A stretch of DNA of 64,000 bases, from contig NZ_PVNB01000002.1 of NCBI RefSeq assembly GCF_003001995.1, forward strand, positions 124,001 to 188,000. The letters run 5' to 3'. Position numbers and translations under genes: made by a program. The notes under the pieces are model-generated. The model was not told the DNA's origin. It saw only the letters and a list, made by a program, of their open reading frames with translations, and made no database searches. Source of the stretch: Orenia metallireducens (GTDB taxonomy: Bacteria; Bacillota; Halanaerobiia; Halobacteroidales; Halobacteroidaceae). Below, piece after piece: positions 1 to 7,089 of this stretch; within the stretch, counting starts at the first letter, position 1; each line of letters opens with the position of its first letter.

Positions 1-1
1 G

Positions 2-52
2 ATTAGTCTGCGTAAGAAGAGAGGTAAAGTTAGGTTGGTGATTATTGGCTGA
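2..52 (+). CDS. Possible 3' end of a gene entering from the left (partial)
   Basis: The window opens in a reading frame of 16 basic and hydrophobic codons that ends in TGA at 50-52. A ribosome binding site for the next gene follows about 20 bases later, as expected for the end of an upstream gene in the same operon. The fragment is too short to assign a family and could be chance. Confidence 0.3.
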   Translation: MSLRKKRGKVRLVIIG

Positions 53-83
53 TTGTAATGTTAAAAATAAGGAGGTGATACTT

Positions 84-227
84 ATGGAAGAGAAAAGAGT
101 CTATCGTTGTAAAGAGTGTGGAAATAAAAAGATGATTGTCAGTCCAAGTAATAAGGGAATTATCTGCTGTGGAGGGATAATGAATAAGGTTAACTTTGCC
201 AAAAAAGAGAAAGTTCTTAGTAAGTAA
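84..227 (+). CDS. Small zinc-ribbon protein, 47 aa
   Basis: A 47-residue protein with an N-terminal CxxC (C9, C12) and a CC pair (C28, C29). This spacing resembles the desulforedoxin / rubredoxin-like metal site at the N-terminus of desulfoferrodoxin, so it probably binds iron or zinc; the function is unknown. The start is ATG 84, placed by the strong site AAGGAGGTGATA just upstream. An earlier in-frame start at 45 lacks such a site and would add thirteen residues of no obvious character. The tail is lysine-rich. No partner gene is visible downstream. Confidence 0.65.
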   Translation: MEEKRVYRCKECGNKKMIVSPSNKGIICCGGIMNKVNFAKKEKVLSK

Positions 228-333
228 TAAGTTATTAGCTATCAGATTAAGCTGGATTAGAAGAGTTATTTACAGAAGTAGATTTAGAGTCAATATTAGA
301 TTACTTTGGCTAATCGGAGTTCTTCTTTAAGCT

Positions 334-385
334 ATTTTATGTGCTAGAAGGTAGGATAAAGGGTATATGTTCTAGCACATAAAAT
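334..385. repeat. Perfect 16-bp inverted repeat
   Basis: The arm ATTTTATGTGCTAGAA (334-349) recurs exactly inverted at 370-385 with a 20-base loop. It could be an old terminator or a mobile-element end. There is no T-tract immediately after it, which argues against a simple terminator. Confidence 0.6.
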
Positions 386-545
386 CTGGTCTTAATAGAA
401 TTTAAAGGTAAAGAGGTCTGTAGAAGCTGTATAGCAGAGATGGAAGATAAAACTGAGAGTAATATTGCTAGGCTAAATATCAATTGATACAATTGTTAGT
501 GCTTACATTCTGAGGTCAAGCTCATCAGTTTTTATGCACTAAATT

Positions 546-660
546 CTATAACATAGAGTCTGTATCTATTCATACCCCAATAAATTTTAAATCTCTATAC
601 CTCCCTTATATGAGAGATAAATTTAATATAATAGATACGGGCTCTATGCTATGGTATTTA
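546..660. repeat. Nested long hairpin, MITE-like
   Basis: Outer arms at about 546-570 and 632-656 pair as ATAGAGTCTGTATCTATT against AATAGATACGGGCTCTAT with few mismatches. Inner arms near 580-600 and 608-627 (AAATCTCTATA against TATGAGAGAT) also pair. The whole folds into one rod of roughly 115 bases. It has the shape of a miniature inverted-repeat element or a structured RNA, and no coding frame crosses it. Confidence 0.5.
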
Positions 661-752
661 ACAGATAGAAGGTGCAGTTTAATTGAGATAATAGATAAAT
701 TTAAGAAAAGCTTGATTTTTCGATATTTGCTATCAAGTGAGGAGGGACTAGG

Positions 753-1097
753 ATGAGAGGACTTAATAAAGTTAGAGAATATAAGAAGATTAAATTAGAA
801 TTGATGGATTCAACCAATAAGGAAGGTTATTTAGCCATAAAGGTTTATAACTGTCTATTGAGAGCAGATGATGTTCAATTTTTAGGAGTGGATAGTGATG
901 GGAAGATTGTCGGTGATACTCCAGTTACTGCTACTCATTTAAATGAAAGGTGTGATCAAGGAACAGAGGTTTTATTTAATATCCAAGGGTTAATTGAGAG
1001 TGGACAGTTAGATGCTAAAGTTGTTAAGGCGATTATTAAAGTTGGAGATATTGAATTAGGACAAATTAATATAGGGTTGTTAGAAGCAGATTATTAA
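753..1097 (+). CDS. Hypothetical protein, 114 aa
   Basis: The start ATG 753 follows a clear GAGGAGGGA site. The product is soluble, without signal peptide, membrane segment or cysteine pairs, apart from two isolated cysteines. Alternating hydrophobic residues suggest a beta-rich fold with a short helical C-terminus. I do not recognise a family. It stands alone, followed at once by a strong terminator, so it is probably a monocistronic unit. The gene is real by its ribosome site, length and terminator, but its role is unknown. Confidence 0.7.
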   Translation: MRGLNKVREYKKIKLELMDSTNKEGYLAIKVYNCLLRADDVQFLGVDSDGKIVGDTPVTATHLNERCDQGTEVLFNIQGLIESGQLDAKVVKAIIKVGDIELGQINIGLLEADY

Positions 1098-1127
1098 TTT
1101 TTATAAGGTCTATAAAAGATTGCTCTT

Positions 1128-1169
1128 AAAAGTCCTACAAGAAATATTTCTTGTAGGACTTTTATTTTT
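1128..1169 (+). terminator. Rho-independent terminator
   Basis: Seventeen-base-pair stem (1128-1144 / 1147-1163) with a two-base loop, followed by TATTTTT. It ends the 114-aa hypothetical gene. Confidence 0.9.
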
Positions 1170-1771
1170 GCAGGAGATTATCAGTTATAGAAAGAAATTT
1201 AAATAAAGGAGAGGAGGTTAATAATAAATATTAGATTATATAAATAATAAAGGTAAAATTTATAAAAAATAATTATTAGATTCATACAATTCTAGGGTCA
1301 GCTTTGAAACTGATAGATAGCTTAAATTATCAGTTGTCTAAAGGGGTCTGTTAAGAGATTTAGAGCTAGCGGTAATTAACTAAGGTCAATTTTAAAGTAT
1401 GATACTTAACCTTTTTAAGCAAAATAAAAGAAAAATATCTTTTCTGTGTAATAATTAGTAATATATGTTATGGTAACTGAATAAAAGATATAGTAGTTAG
1501 AGGTTATTTAATTTAAATATAACCTCACATAATTATATTTTTTGAATTTTTATTGTTTTATGAAGGAACTAAATGTAAAAAAGTAGAATTAACTTTAACA
1601 AAGTACTTCTTATTAAAAAATCAGCAGGTTTATAAATCTAAACCTGATTTTTACATTTAAACTTTTAGTTTAAAGAAGATGATAAAATTGGTTAATGATA
1701 GAAGCTGCTGATTAAAGATTAATTATTAACTCAATAAAAAAAGAAATTATTAGAGATATGGAGGTTTAGTT
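1170..1771. other. 600-bp AT-rich intergenic region before glgB
   Basis: No gene of credible length is visible. It holds two weak inverted repeats: GAGGTTA / TAACCTC at 1500-1526, and CAGGTTTA / TAAACCTG at 1625-1646 followed by ATTTTTA. A GGAGAGGAGG motif near 1210 is not followed by an open frame. The glgB promoter presumably lies in the last 150 bases, but no consensus stands out. Confidence 0.5.
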
Positions 1772-3967
1772 ATGGCAACTTTAAATGAATATGAGATGAA
1801 CCTAGTATTAAATGCTCAAACAAAAGACCCTGCTTATTTATTAGGGATGCATCAATTAGCTCAAGATAAGGTAGTAGTAAGAGCTTTTGAACCACATGCT
1901 GAGAAAATCTTTCTAAAATCAGACCAGTTTGAAGAGGAAATTGAGTTGGAATTAGTCCATGGAGATGGTTTATTTGAGAAAGTATTTCAAACTAAAGAAT
2001 TTTTTGATTATAAGCTAAAGTACAGGGGATATCATGGTGGAGAATGGGAGAGAAGAGATCCATACTCATTTATTCCATACCTATCTGATTATGACTTATA
2101 CTTATTTAGTGAAGGTAATCACCATAGGGTTTATGAGAAGATGGGGGCTCATATAGTTACTCATCAAGGAGTAGAAGGGACTGTTTTTACAGTATGGGCA
2201 CCAGAAGCAGAGAGAGTAAGTGTAATTGGTAACTTCAATAGTTGGGATGGTAGAGTCCACCAAATGAGATTATTAGGCCATTCAGGGGTTTGGGAGATAT
2301 TCATCCCTAGCATAGGAGAGGGTGAGGTCTATCGATTTGAAATTCTCACTAAAGAAGGCTATACTTTAATTAAATCTGATCCTTATGCATTTTATAGTGA
2401 GCTTCGTCCAGCCAATGCTTCAATTGTCTATGACTATAACGGAAAGTATGAATGGGAAGATGATAAATGGATGGAAAAAAGGGCTAAAACGAGCTGGCTA
2501 GAAAGACCTATGTCTGTCTATGAAGTTAATCTAGGATCTTGGGCTAGAGTACCAGAAGAAGAGAATAGATTCTTAAGTTATAGAGAATTAGCTGATAAAC
2601 TAGTTGAGTATGTAAAAAAGCATAATTATACCCATGTAGAATTGATGCCAGTTGCCGAGCATCCTCTTGATGAATCTTGGGGATATCAGGTGACAGGTTA
2701 CTTTGCTGTAACAAGTCGCTTTGGTAAGCCTGAAGATTTAATGTATTTAATTGATCAATTCCATAAGAATGATATTGGAGTAATTTTAGATTGGGTTCCA
2801 GGTCACTTTCCTAAAGATGCTCATGGTCTAGGGCGTTTTGATGGTTCAGCAGTCTATGAGCATTTAGATCCAAGACTAGGAGAGCATCAAGATTGGGGAA
2901 CATATATCTTTAATTATGGGAGAAATGAGGTTAAAAACTTCTTAATTTCTAATGCCCTTTATTGGCTAGATAAATTCCATATTGATGGTTTAAGAGTAGA
3001 TGCGGTAGCTTCTATGATCTATTTAGATTATAGTAGAGAAGGTGATCAGTGGGTTCCAAATAAATATGGTGGTAGAGAGAACTTAGAAGCAATTGAATTC
3101 TTACAATATTTTAATTCTATTAGCCATGAATATTATCCAGGAATTCTAACTATAGCTGAGGAATCTACTGCCTTTGAAGGTGTATCAAGACCTACTTATC
3201 TTGGTGGTTTAGGTTTTTCTATGAAGTGGAATATGGGCTGGATGAATGATGCTTTAGAGTATATTGAAAAAGATCCTATCTATAGAAAGTATCATCATAA
3301 TAATTTAACATTTCCATTGGTATATGCATTCAATGAGAACTTTATGCTGGTCTTATCCCATGATGAGGTTGTGCATGGTAAGGGCTCAATGATTAATAAG
3401 ATGCCAGGTGATTATTGGCAGAAGTTTGCTAACTTACGTGCTTTTTATGCATATATGTATGCCCATCCAGGAAAGAATTTAACCTTTATGGGCGGCGAGT
3501 TTGGTCAATGGAAGGAGTGGAATGCTACCCAAAGTCTAGATTGGAATCTATTAGATTTTGAAGCACATCAGAAATTATTAGACTTTATGACAGATTTAAA
3601 TGGTATCTATCAAGAGCAAGAGGCTTTATGGGAGATAGATTTCAACTATGATGGCTTTGAATGGATAGATTGCCATGATGCCGATAATAGTATTCTCTCC
3701 TTTATGAGAAAAGCTAAGAATCCAGATGAATTTATTATTGCTGTCTTCAACTTTACCCCTATTGAAAGAAATAATTATAGAATAGGTGTTCCTAGAGAGG
3801 GATATTATGAAGAAATCTTAAATAGTAATGCAGGAAAGTACTGGGGAAGTAATTCTGGGAATATGGGTGGAGCCTGGTCTGAAGCTCACCCATGGCAGAA
3901 TAGAGGATATTCAATTAATATTACATTGCCTCCATTGAGTGGTTTATACTTTAAATATAAGAGATAA
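1772..3967 (+). CDS. glgB: 1,4-alpha-glucan branching enzyme
   Basis: It transfers alpha-1,4 glucan segments to O-6 positions, making branch points in glycogen. The 731 residues fit the long GlgB form: an N-terminal beta domain, a CBM48 domain (about 120-225), and a GH13 barrel. The barrel shows the nucleophile in GLRVDAVASM (D410), the general acid in TIAEES (E463) and the transition-state HDE motif (LSHDEVVHGK, about 530). A beta-sandwich C-terminus ends in a typical LPPLSGLYFKYK. The start ATG 1772 has TATGGAGG upstream. Other glycogen genes (glgA, glgC, glgP) are not nearby, so it is an isolated transcription unit closed by its own terminator. Confidence 0.96.
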   Translation: MATLNEYEMNLVLNAQTKDPAYLLGMHQLAQDKVVVRAFEPHAEKIFLKSDQFEEEIELELVHGDGLFEKVFQTKEFFDYKLKYRGYHGGEWERRDPYSFIPYLSDYDLYLFSEGNHHRVYEKMGAHIVTHQGVEGTVFTVWAPEAERVSVIGNFNSWDGRVHQMRLLGHSGVWEIFIPSIGEGEVYRFEILTKEGYTLIKSDPYAFYSELRPANASIVYDYNGKYEWEDDKWMEKRAKTSWLERPMSVYEVNLGSWARVPEEENRFLSYRELADKLVEYVKKHNYTHVELMPVAEHPLDESWGYQVTGYFAVTSRFGKPEDLMYLIDQFHKNDIGVILDWVPGHFPKDAHGLGRFDGSAVYEHLDPRLGEHQDWGTYIFNYGRNEVKNFLISNALYWLDKFHIDGLRVDAVASMIYLDYSREGDQWVPNKYGGRENLEAIEFLQYFNSISHEYYPGILTIAEESTAFEGVSRPTYLGGLGFSMKWNMGWMNDALEYIEKDPIYRKYHHNNLTFPLVYAFNENFMLVLSHDEVVHGKGSMINKMPGDYWQKFANLRAFYAYMYAHPGKNLTFMGGEFGQWKEWNATQSLDWNLLDFEAHQKLLDFMTDLNGIYQEQEALWEIDFNYDGFEWIDCHDADNSILSFMRKAKNPDEFIIAVFNFTPIERNNYRIGVPREGYYEEILNSNAGKYWGSNSGNMGGAWSEAHPWQNRGYSINITLPPLSGLYFKYKR

Positions 3968-3976
3968 AGACTGATA

Positions 3977-4015
3977 GATAGCCTTTGTGAGATCGATTTC
4001 ACAAAGGCTATCTTT
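3977..4015 (+). terminator. Rho-independent terminator of glgB
   Basis: Fourteen-base-pair perfect stem (3977-3990 / 3999-4012) with an eight-base loop and a short T-run, ten bases after the glgB stop. Confidence 0.85.
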
Positions 4016-4154
4016 AAGTGGTGCTAAACTGGTACCAGACGTAGTAATGGAGAGTACTAATGGGCATAACAGCTCATCGGCTCTGGATATCTTGGAGCTA
4101 TTGAAGGTTAAGACTGCTAAGGATTTGCAATTAGACTTTCAAATTGATAAGTAA
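3978..4154 (+). pseudogene. Orphan 3' gene fragment, about 58 codons
   Basis: An open frame runs from just after a stop at 3975-3977 to TAA at 4154. Its last 45 codons have the look of a real soluble C-terminus (VPDVVMEST, then LDILELLKVKTAKDLQLDF). It has no ribosome site and its 5' end overlaps the glgB terminator, but its own terminator follows at 4189. I infer a gene truncated at its 5' end. The tail faintly resembles C-termini of SPFH/flotillin-like proteins; that is a weak impression. Confidence 0.4.
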
Positions 4155-4188
4155 AGCTGTGCTCAAAATTAAATTAAAAGGGGTTTTT

Positions 4189-4223
4189 AGTAACTCGGGA
4201 TATTATCCTGAGTTACTTTTTTT
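4189..4223 (+). terminator. Rho-independent terminator
   Basis: Stem AGTAACTCGGGAT (4189-4201) pairs with ATCCTGAGTTACT (4205-4217) and is followed by seven T. No intact gene lies immediately upstream, which supports the truncated gene ending at 4154. Confidence 0.85.
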
Positions 4224-4342
4224 GCAGAAAATAGTTTAATTTTACTTAGTCATTTATGACTACATAATTTAATGTAATAAATATAAAGGAATTAATTGAT
4301 AAAACTAGAATAGTAATTTACTAAATAAGAGGAGTGATAATT

Positions 4343-4864
4343 ATGGGAAGAATTGATACTAAATCAAAAGATTTTAAATTAAGATTTGCTCAAAAAGATG
4401 ATACTGGTTTAATATTAGATTTTATTAATGCTTTGGCAGAGTATGAAAATCTCTCCCATGAGGTAGTGGCTACTGAAGAGAGTTTACGAGAATCCTTATT
4501 TGAACGTAACGTAGCAGAGGTAATTATTGGGGAATATCAAGATAAAGCCGTCAGTTTTGCTTTATTTTTTCATAATTTCTCTACATTTTTAGGTAAACCG
4601 GGAATCTATTTAGAGGATCTATTTGTAAAGCCTGCTTATCGTGGTAAAGGATTTGGAAAAACCATGCTCTCCTATCTAGCTAAGTTGGCAAAAGAAAGGG
4701 GATGTGGACGCTTTGAATGGGCTTGCCTTGATTGGAATGAACCATCTATTGAATTCTATCAATCAGTGGGAGCAGTAGCGCTGGAAGAGTGGAGTATTTA
4801 TCGAGTAACAGGTGATGCTTTAGATCAATTAGCAGCAAAAGCAGAGATAGGTGCTAAAAAATAG
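4343..4864 (+). CDS. GNAT acetyltransferase, spermidine/diamine-acetyltransferase-like
   Basis: A 173-residue acetyl-CoA-dependent N-acetyltransferase. The GNAT core is clear: the conserved start LRFAQKDDTG, an acidic strand YLEDLFVKP (about 93-101), the acetyl-CoA loop YRGKGFGKTM (motif A), and WNEPSIEFYQSVGA (motif B). The NFSTFLGKPGIYLEDL segment is typical of the diamine / thialysine acetyltransferase subgroup, but the substrate is unproven. ATG 4343 is preferred because AAGAGGAG lies eight bases upstream; the GTG at 4334 sits inside that site. A second GNAT gene follows 48 bases later, probably in one transcript. Confidence 0.88.
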   Translation: MGRIDTKSKDFKLRFAQKDDTGLILDFINALAEYENLSHEVVATEESLRESLFERNVAEVIIGEYQDKAVSFALFFHNFSTFLGKPGIYLEDLFVKPAYRGKGFGKTMLSYLAKLAKERGCGRFEWACLDWNEPSIEFYQSVGAVALEEWSIYRVTGDALDQLAAKAEIGAKK

Positions 4865-4912
4865 AGCAAAATAGTTACTAAGAATTAATATAGTATAAAG
4901 AGGAGTAGATTA

Positions 4913-5398
4913 ATGAAGATTAGAAGAGCAAAAACAGAAGATTTAGAGAGAATAACCGATATTTATAATAGTGCAATTTTAAATACTACAGCAACCTTTG
5001 ATATAGAGACTAAGAGTGTAGATTCAAGAAGAGAGTGGTTTAATAGCCATGGTGAGAAATTACCTATCTTTGTTGCTGAAGCTGATGAAGTGATGGGCTG
5101 GGTATCTCTATCTAAACTTTTTGATAAAGGAGCTTATGCTGGGACGGTAGAAATCTCTATCTATATAGATCAAGAGTATAGAGGTAGGGGAGTGGGCAAT
5201 GCTTTGATGGAAAGGATAGTCTCTCATGCTAAAGATAATGATAAGATACATACTGTCATTGCTAGAATTACTGGAGAGAATAAGGTTAGTGTTCATCTTC
5301 ACCAGAAATTTGGTTTTGAATTTGTGGGAACTTTAAAGGAAGTAGGCTATAAATTTGATAGATATATAGATGTTCATCTATATCAATTATTGGTATAA
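4913..5398 (+). CDS. GNAT acetyltransferase, phosphinothricin/methionine-sulfoximine (MnaT/PAT) type
   Basis: 161 residues matching the PAT/MnaT group that acetylates phosphinothricin, methionine sulfoximine or related amino acids. Visible hallmarks are the N-terminal IRRAKTEDLERITDIYN, the TATFDIE segment, the acetyl-CoA loop YRGRGVGNALM (about 89-99) and the C-terminal HQKFGFEFVGTLKEVGYKF. The start has AAGAGGAG upstream. It is probably co-transcribed with the preceding GNAT gene and ends at a terminator directly after its stop. Family assignment is firm, substrate is not. Confidence 0.88.
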   Translation: MKIRRAKTEDLERITDIYNSAILNTTATFDIETKSVDSRREWFNSHGEKLPIFVAEADEVMGWVSLSKLFDKGAYAGTVEISIYIDQEYRGRGVGNALMERIVSHAKDNDKIHTVIARITGENKVSVHLHQKFGFEFVGTLKEVGYKFDRYIDVHLYQLLV

Positions 5399-5401
5399 GT
5401 T

Positions 5402-5432
5402 AGAGCCAGACACTCCGTCTGACTCTTTTTCT
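5402..5432 (+). terminator. Rho-independent terminator
   Basis: Ten-base stem AGAGCCAGAC / GTCTGACTCT with one mismatch, five-base loop, then a T-rich tail. It closes the two-gene GNAT unit. Confidence 0.8.
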
Positions 5433-5569
5433 TATTTTTTATAGTAACTTTAGATATAGTCACTTATGAACATAAAAACAATTAATCTATACAAATAAAA
5501 TAACTAAATTTAAATATCAGTTGATTTATGTTAAAATATAATTAATAATTATAAAAAGAGGGATATAAT

Positions 5570-5971
5570 ATGTTTAATTTTAGTGAAGCCCAAGTATTAA
5601 AATTATTAGGTAAGTTAGCAAACAAGTGGGGAACTGGTCATAATAGTATTACTAGAATACTAAGTAAGATTGAGAACTTTTTGGATAAGCATAGTGATAA
5701 ACTCAAATCATTGGATAAGGTTAAGCTATTGGTTGCTATGTTAAAGGACCACTCTGATCAAAAGTTTAAAATTGAAGATGGTGCTTTAGGAATGATTATT
5801 GCTTGTTTGGCCTATATAATATTACCTAGTGATGTAGTACCTGACTTTATTCCAATTGCTGGCTTTGCTGATGATGCAGCTGCCTTAAAGATAGCCTGGG
5901 ATCAAATTCGAGGAGAGGTTAAGCGCTATAAATTATGGCAAGCTAGTCAATTAATTGATAAAGCTCAATAA
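5570..5971 (+). CDS. DUF1232 (YkvA-like) small membrane-associated protein
   Basis: 133 residues with the DUF1232 signature at about 82-104: YIILPSDVVPDFIPIAGFADD, where the Pro-x-Asp, Pro-Asp and Gly-x-x-Asp-Asp residues are the conserved core. A single hydrophobic stretch precedes it. The N-terminal half is a charged helical region not usually present in the shortest family members. Function is unknown; family members are small envelope-associated proteins. The start follows AAAGAGGGATATAAT. It stands alone. Confidence 0.85.
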   Translation: MFNFSEAQVLKLLGKLANKWGTGHNSITRILSKIENFLDKHSDKLKSLDKVKLLVAMLKDHSDQKFKIEDGALGMIIACLAYIILPSDVVPDFIPIAGFADDAAALKIAWDQIRGEVKRYKLWQASQLIDKAQ

Positions 5972-6049
5972 AGTTAAATATTTTATTAAGAACTAATTTA
6001 GAGAAATTTTAACTGAATTGTTTCTCTAAAATACAGATAAAATAAATAC

Positions 6050-6063
6050 TTGATCTTTATAAA
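6050..6063 (+). promoter_or_regulatory. Candidate FNR-type box overlapping the fnr-like leader
   Basis: TTGATCTTTATAAA matches nine of ten positions of TTGAT-N4-ATCAA. It ends just before the ribosome site of the FNR-like gene, a position suited to repression (autoregulation). The assignment rests on one match and is weaker than the box at 6987. Confidence 0.4.
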
Positions 6064-6076
6064 TGGAGTGATGATA

Positions 6077-6778
6077 ATGTCCAACTGCTGTGATCGTTGC
6101 AAGAATAGATTATGTGCAAGTAAGGTTCCTATATTTTCTAATTTATCTGATTCTGAATTAATAGATATTATTAAAATGACAGGCCATGAAGAGTTTAAAA
6201 AAGGTGATACGATCTGCTTTGAAGGTTTGGAAGCAAATACTCTATATATCATTAATCAAGGTGAAATCAAATTATTCAAACATACTAAAGATGGTAAGGA
6301 ACAGATTCTTCATATCCTTACAACAGGTGATTTTTTTGGAGAATTGAACCTCTTAAAAGGAGGACACTATAGTTTTAGTGCAGAAGCAATTACTTCTACC
6401 AAATTATGTACTTTGACTAAAGATAAGATGAAGAGTATTATCTTAGAAAAACCAGGGATTGCTTTAAAGATAATGGAGACCTTAGCAGATAGGCTGAGTA
6501 GTTTAGAAACCTTAGCCCAGAATCTAGCTACCAATGAAGTTGAGGTGAGATTGGCCTATATGCTATTGGAACTGAAGAAGGAGTATGGTAAAGAGACTTC
6601 TGAAGGTATAGAAATGAAGATACCTATTACTAGAGAGGATATGTCCAATTATACTGGTGTAGCCCGTGAGACAGTCAGTAGGAAGTTGAAGACCTTTGAA
6701 GAAGAAGGGGTTATTAAGTTAGTAGGTAATAAGAAGATAATTATTTTAGATGAAGAGAGATTGAAATTAATGCAATAG
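6077..6778 (+). CDS. Crp/FNR-family transcription regulator with cysteine-rich N-terminus
   Basis: 233 residues. The N-terminus carries C4, C5, C8 and C13; C111 sits where E. coli FNR has its fourth cluster ligand (C122). A [4Fe-4S] centre sensing O2 or NO is therefore plausible. Residues 20-120 form the cyclic-nucleotide-like barrel, and 185-215 the helix-turn-helix with E198, S201 and R202, the three residues FNR uses to read TTGA. ATG 6077 is chosen over upstream starts because GGAG lies eight bases before it and the cysteine motif starts at residue 4. The next genes are a flavodiiron protein and Ric, fitting an oxidative/nitrosative stress role. HcpR-like regulators are an alternative subgroup. 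Confidence 0.88.
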   Translation: MSNCCDRCKNRLCASKVPIFSNLSDSELIDIIKMTGHEEFKKGDTICFEGLEANTLYIINQGEIKLFKHTKDGKEQILHILTTGDFFGELNLLKGGHYSFSAEAITSTKLCTLTKDKMKSIILEKPGIALKIMETLADRLSSLETLAQNLATNEVEVRLAYMLLELKKEYGKETSEGIEMKIPITREDMSNYTGVARETVSRKLKTFEEEGVIKLVGNKKIIILDEERLKLMQ

Positions 6779-6787
6779 TCAATGACT

Positions 6788-6806
6788 AGTAACGAGTGAA
6801 GAGTAA
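6788..6806. repeat. Dispersed AGTAACGAGTGA-type short repeat
   Basis: AGTAACGAGTGAAGAGTAA lies just after the fnr-like stop. Near copies occur at 8332-8350, 42813-42830 (inverted), 45571-45588 (inverted) and 51882-51900 (inverted). It looks like degenerate heptamer-type intergenic DNA. Confidence 0.5.
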
Positions 6807-6911
6807 CTTAGCTTAAAATCAGAATCAAAACTAAGTAAGTTTAAGAAATATTCTGTTCAATCTTAGAACTAAAGTTATTAAATTAAATCAGTTAAAATAA
6901 TAAGCTTATAT

Positions 6912-6951
6912 AAAAACTCCAAGAAATTTGACTGTCTTGGAGTTTTTATAT
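6912..6951 (+). terminator. Rho-independent terminator
   Basis: Thirteen-base-pair perfect stem AAAAACTCCAAGA / TCTTGGAGTTTTT with a ten-base loop. It separates the fnr-like gene from the flavodiiron gene, so the latter has its own promoter. Confidence 0.88.
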
Positions 6952-6986
6952 TCATAAGAGGTATTAATTTAACTTTTCCCTTAAAT

Positions 6987-7035
6987 TTGATTACAATCAC
7001 ATCTTTCTTCTCCTACTTATCCTATAATTAAGTTG
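6987..7035 (+). promoter_or_regulatory. FNR-type box and -10 element of the flavodiiron promoter
   Basis: TTGATTACAATCAC (6987-7000) matches TTGAT-N4-ATCAA at nine of ten positions. TATAAT lies at 7023-7028, giving a start near 7035 and a box centre at -41.5, the classical class II activation position for Crp/FNR proteins. No good -35 hexamer is present, as usual for such promoters. The FNR-like gene just upstream is the obvious regulator. Confidence 0.65.
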
Positions 7036-7089
7036 AGCTTAAGGAAAAGAGATAACCAAAACTTAATTATAAATTAGGAGGAGATAAAG

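Larger units (their letters stand above)
228..752. other. 525-bp gene-less stretch with decayed coding fragments and inverted repeats
   Basis: No intact gene is visible. One open stretch (about 248-313) reads as a plausible acidic protein C-terminus ending in DYFG and a stop. Another (about 400-486) reads as a C-terminus with a CRSC motif. Both look like remnants of genes rather than chance frames, but neither is identifiable. Between and after them lie two inverted repeats, listed separately. Confidence 0.4.
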
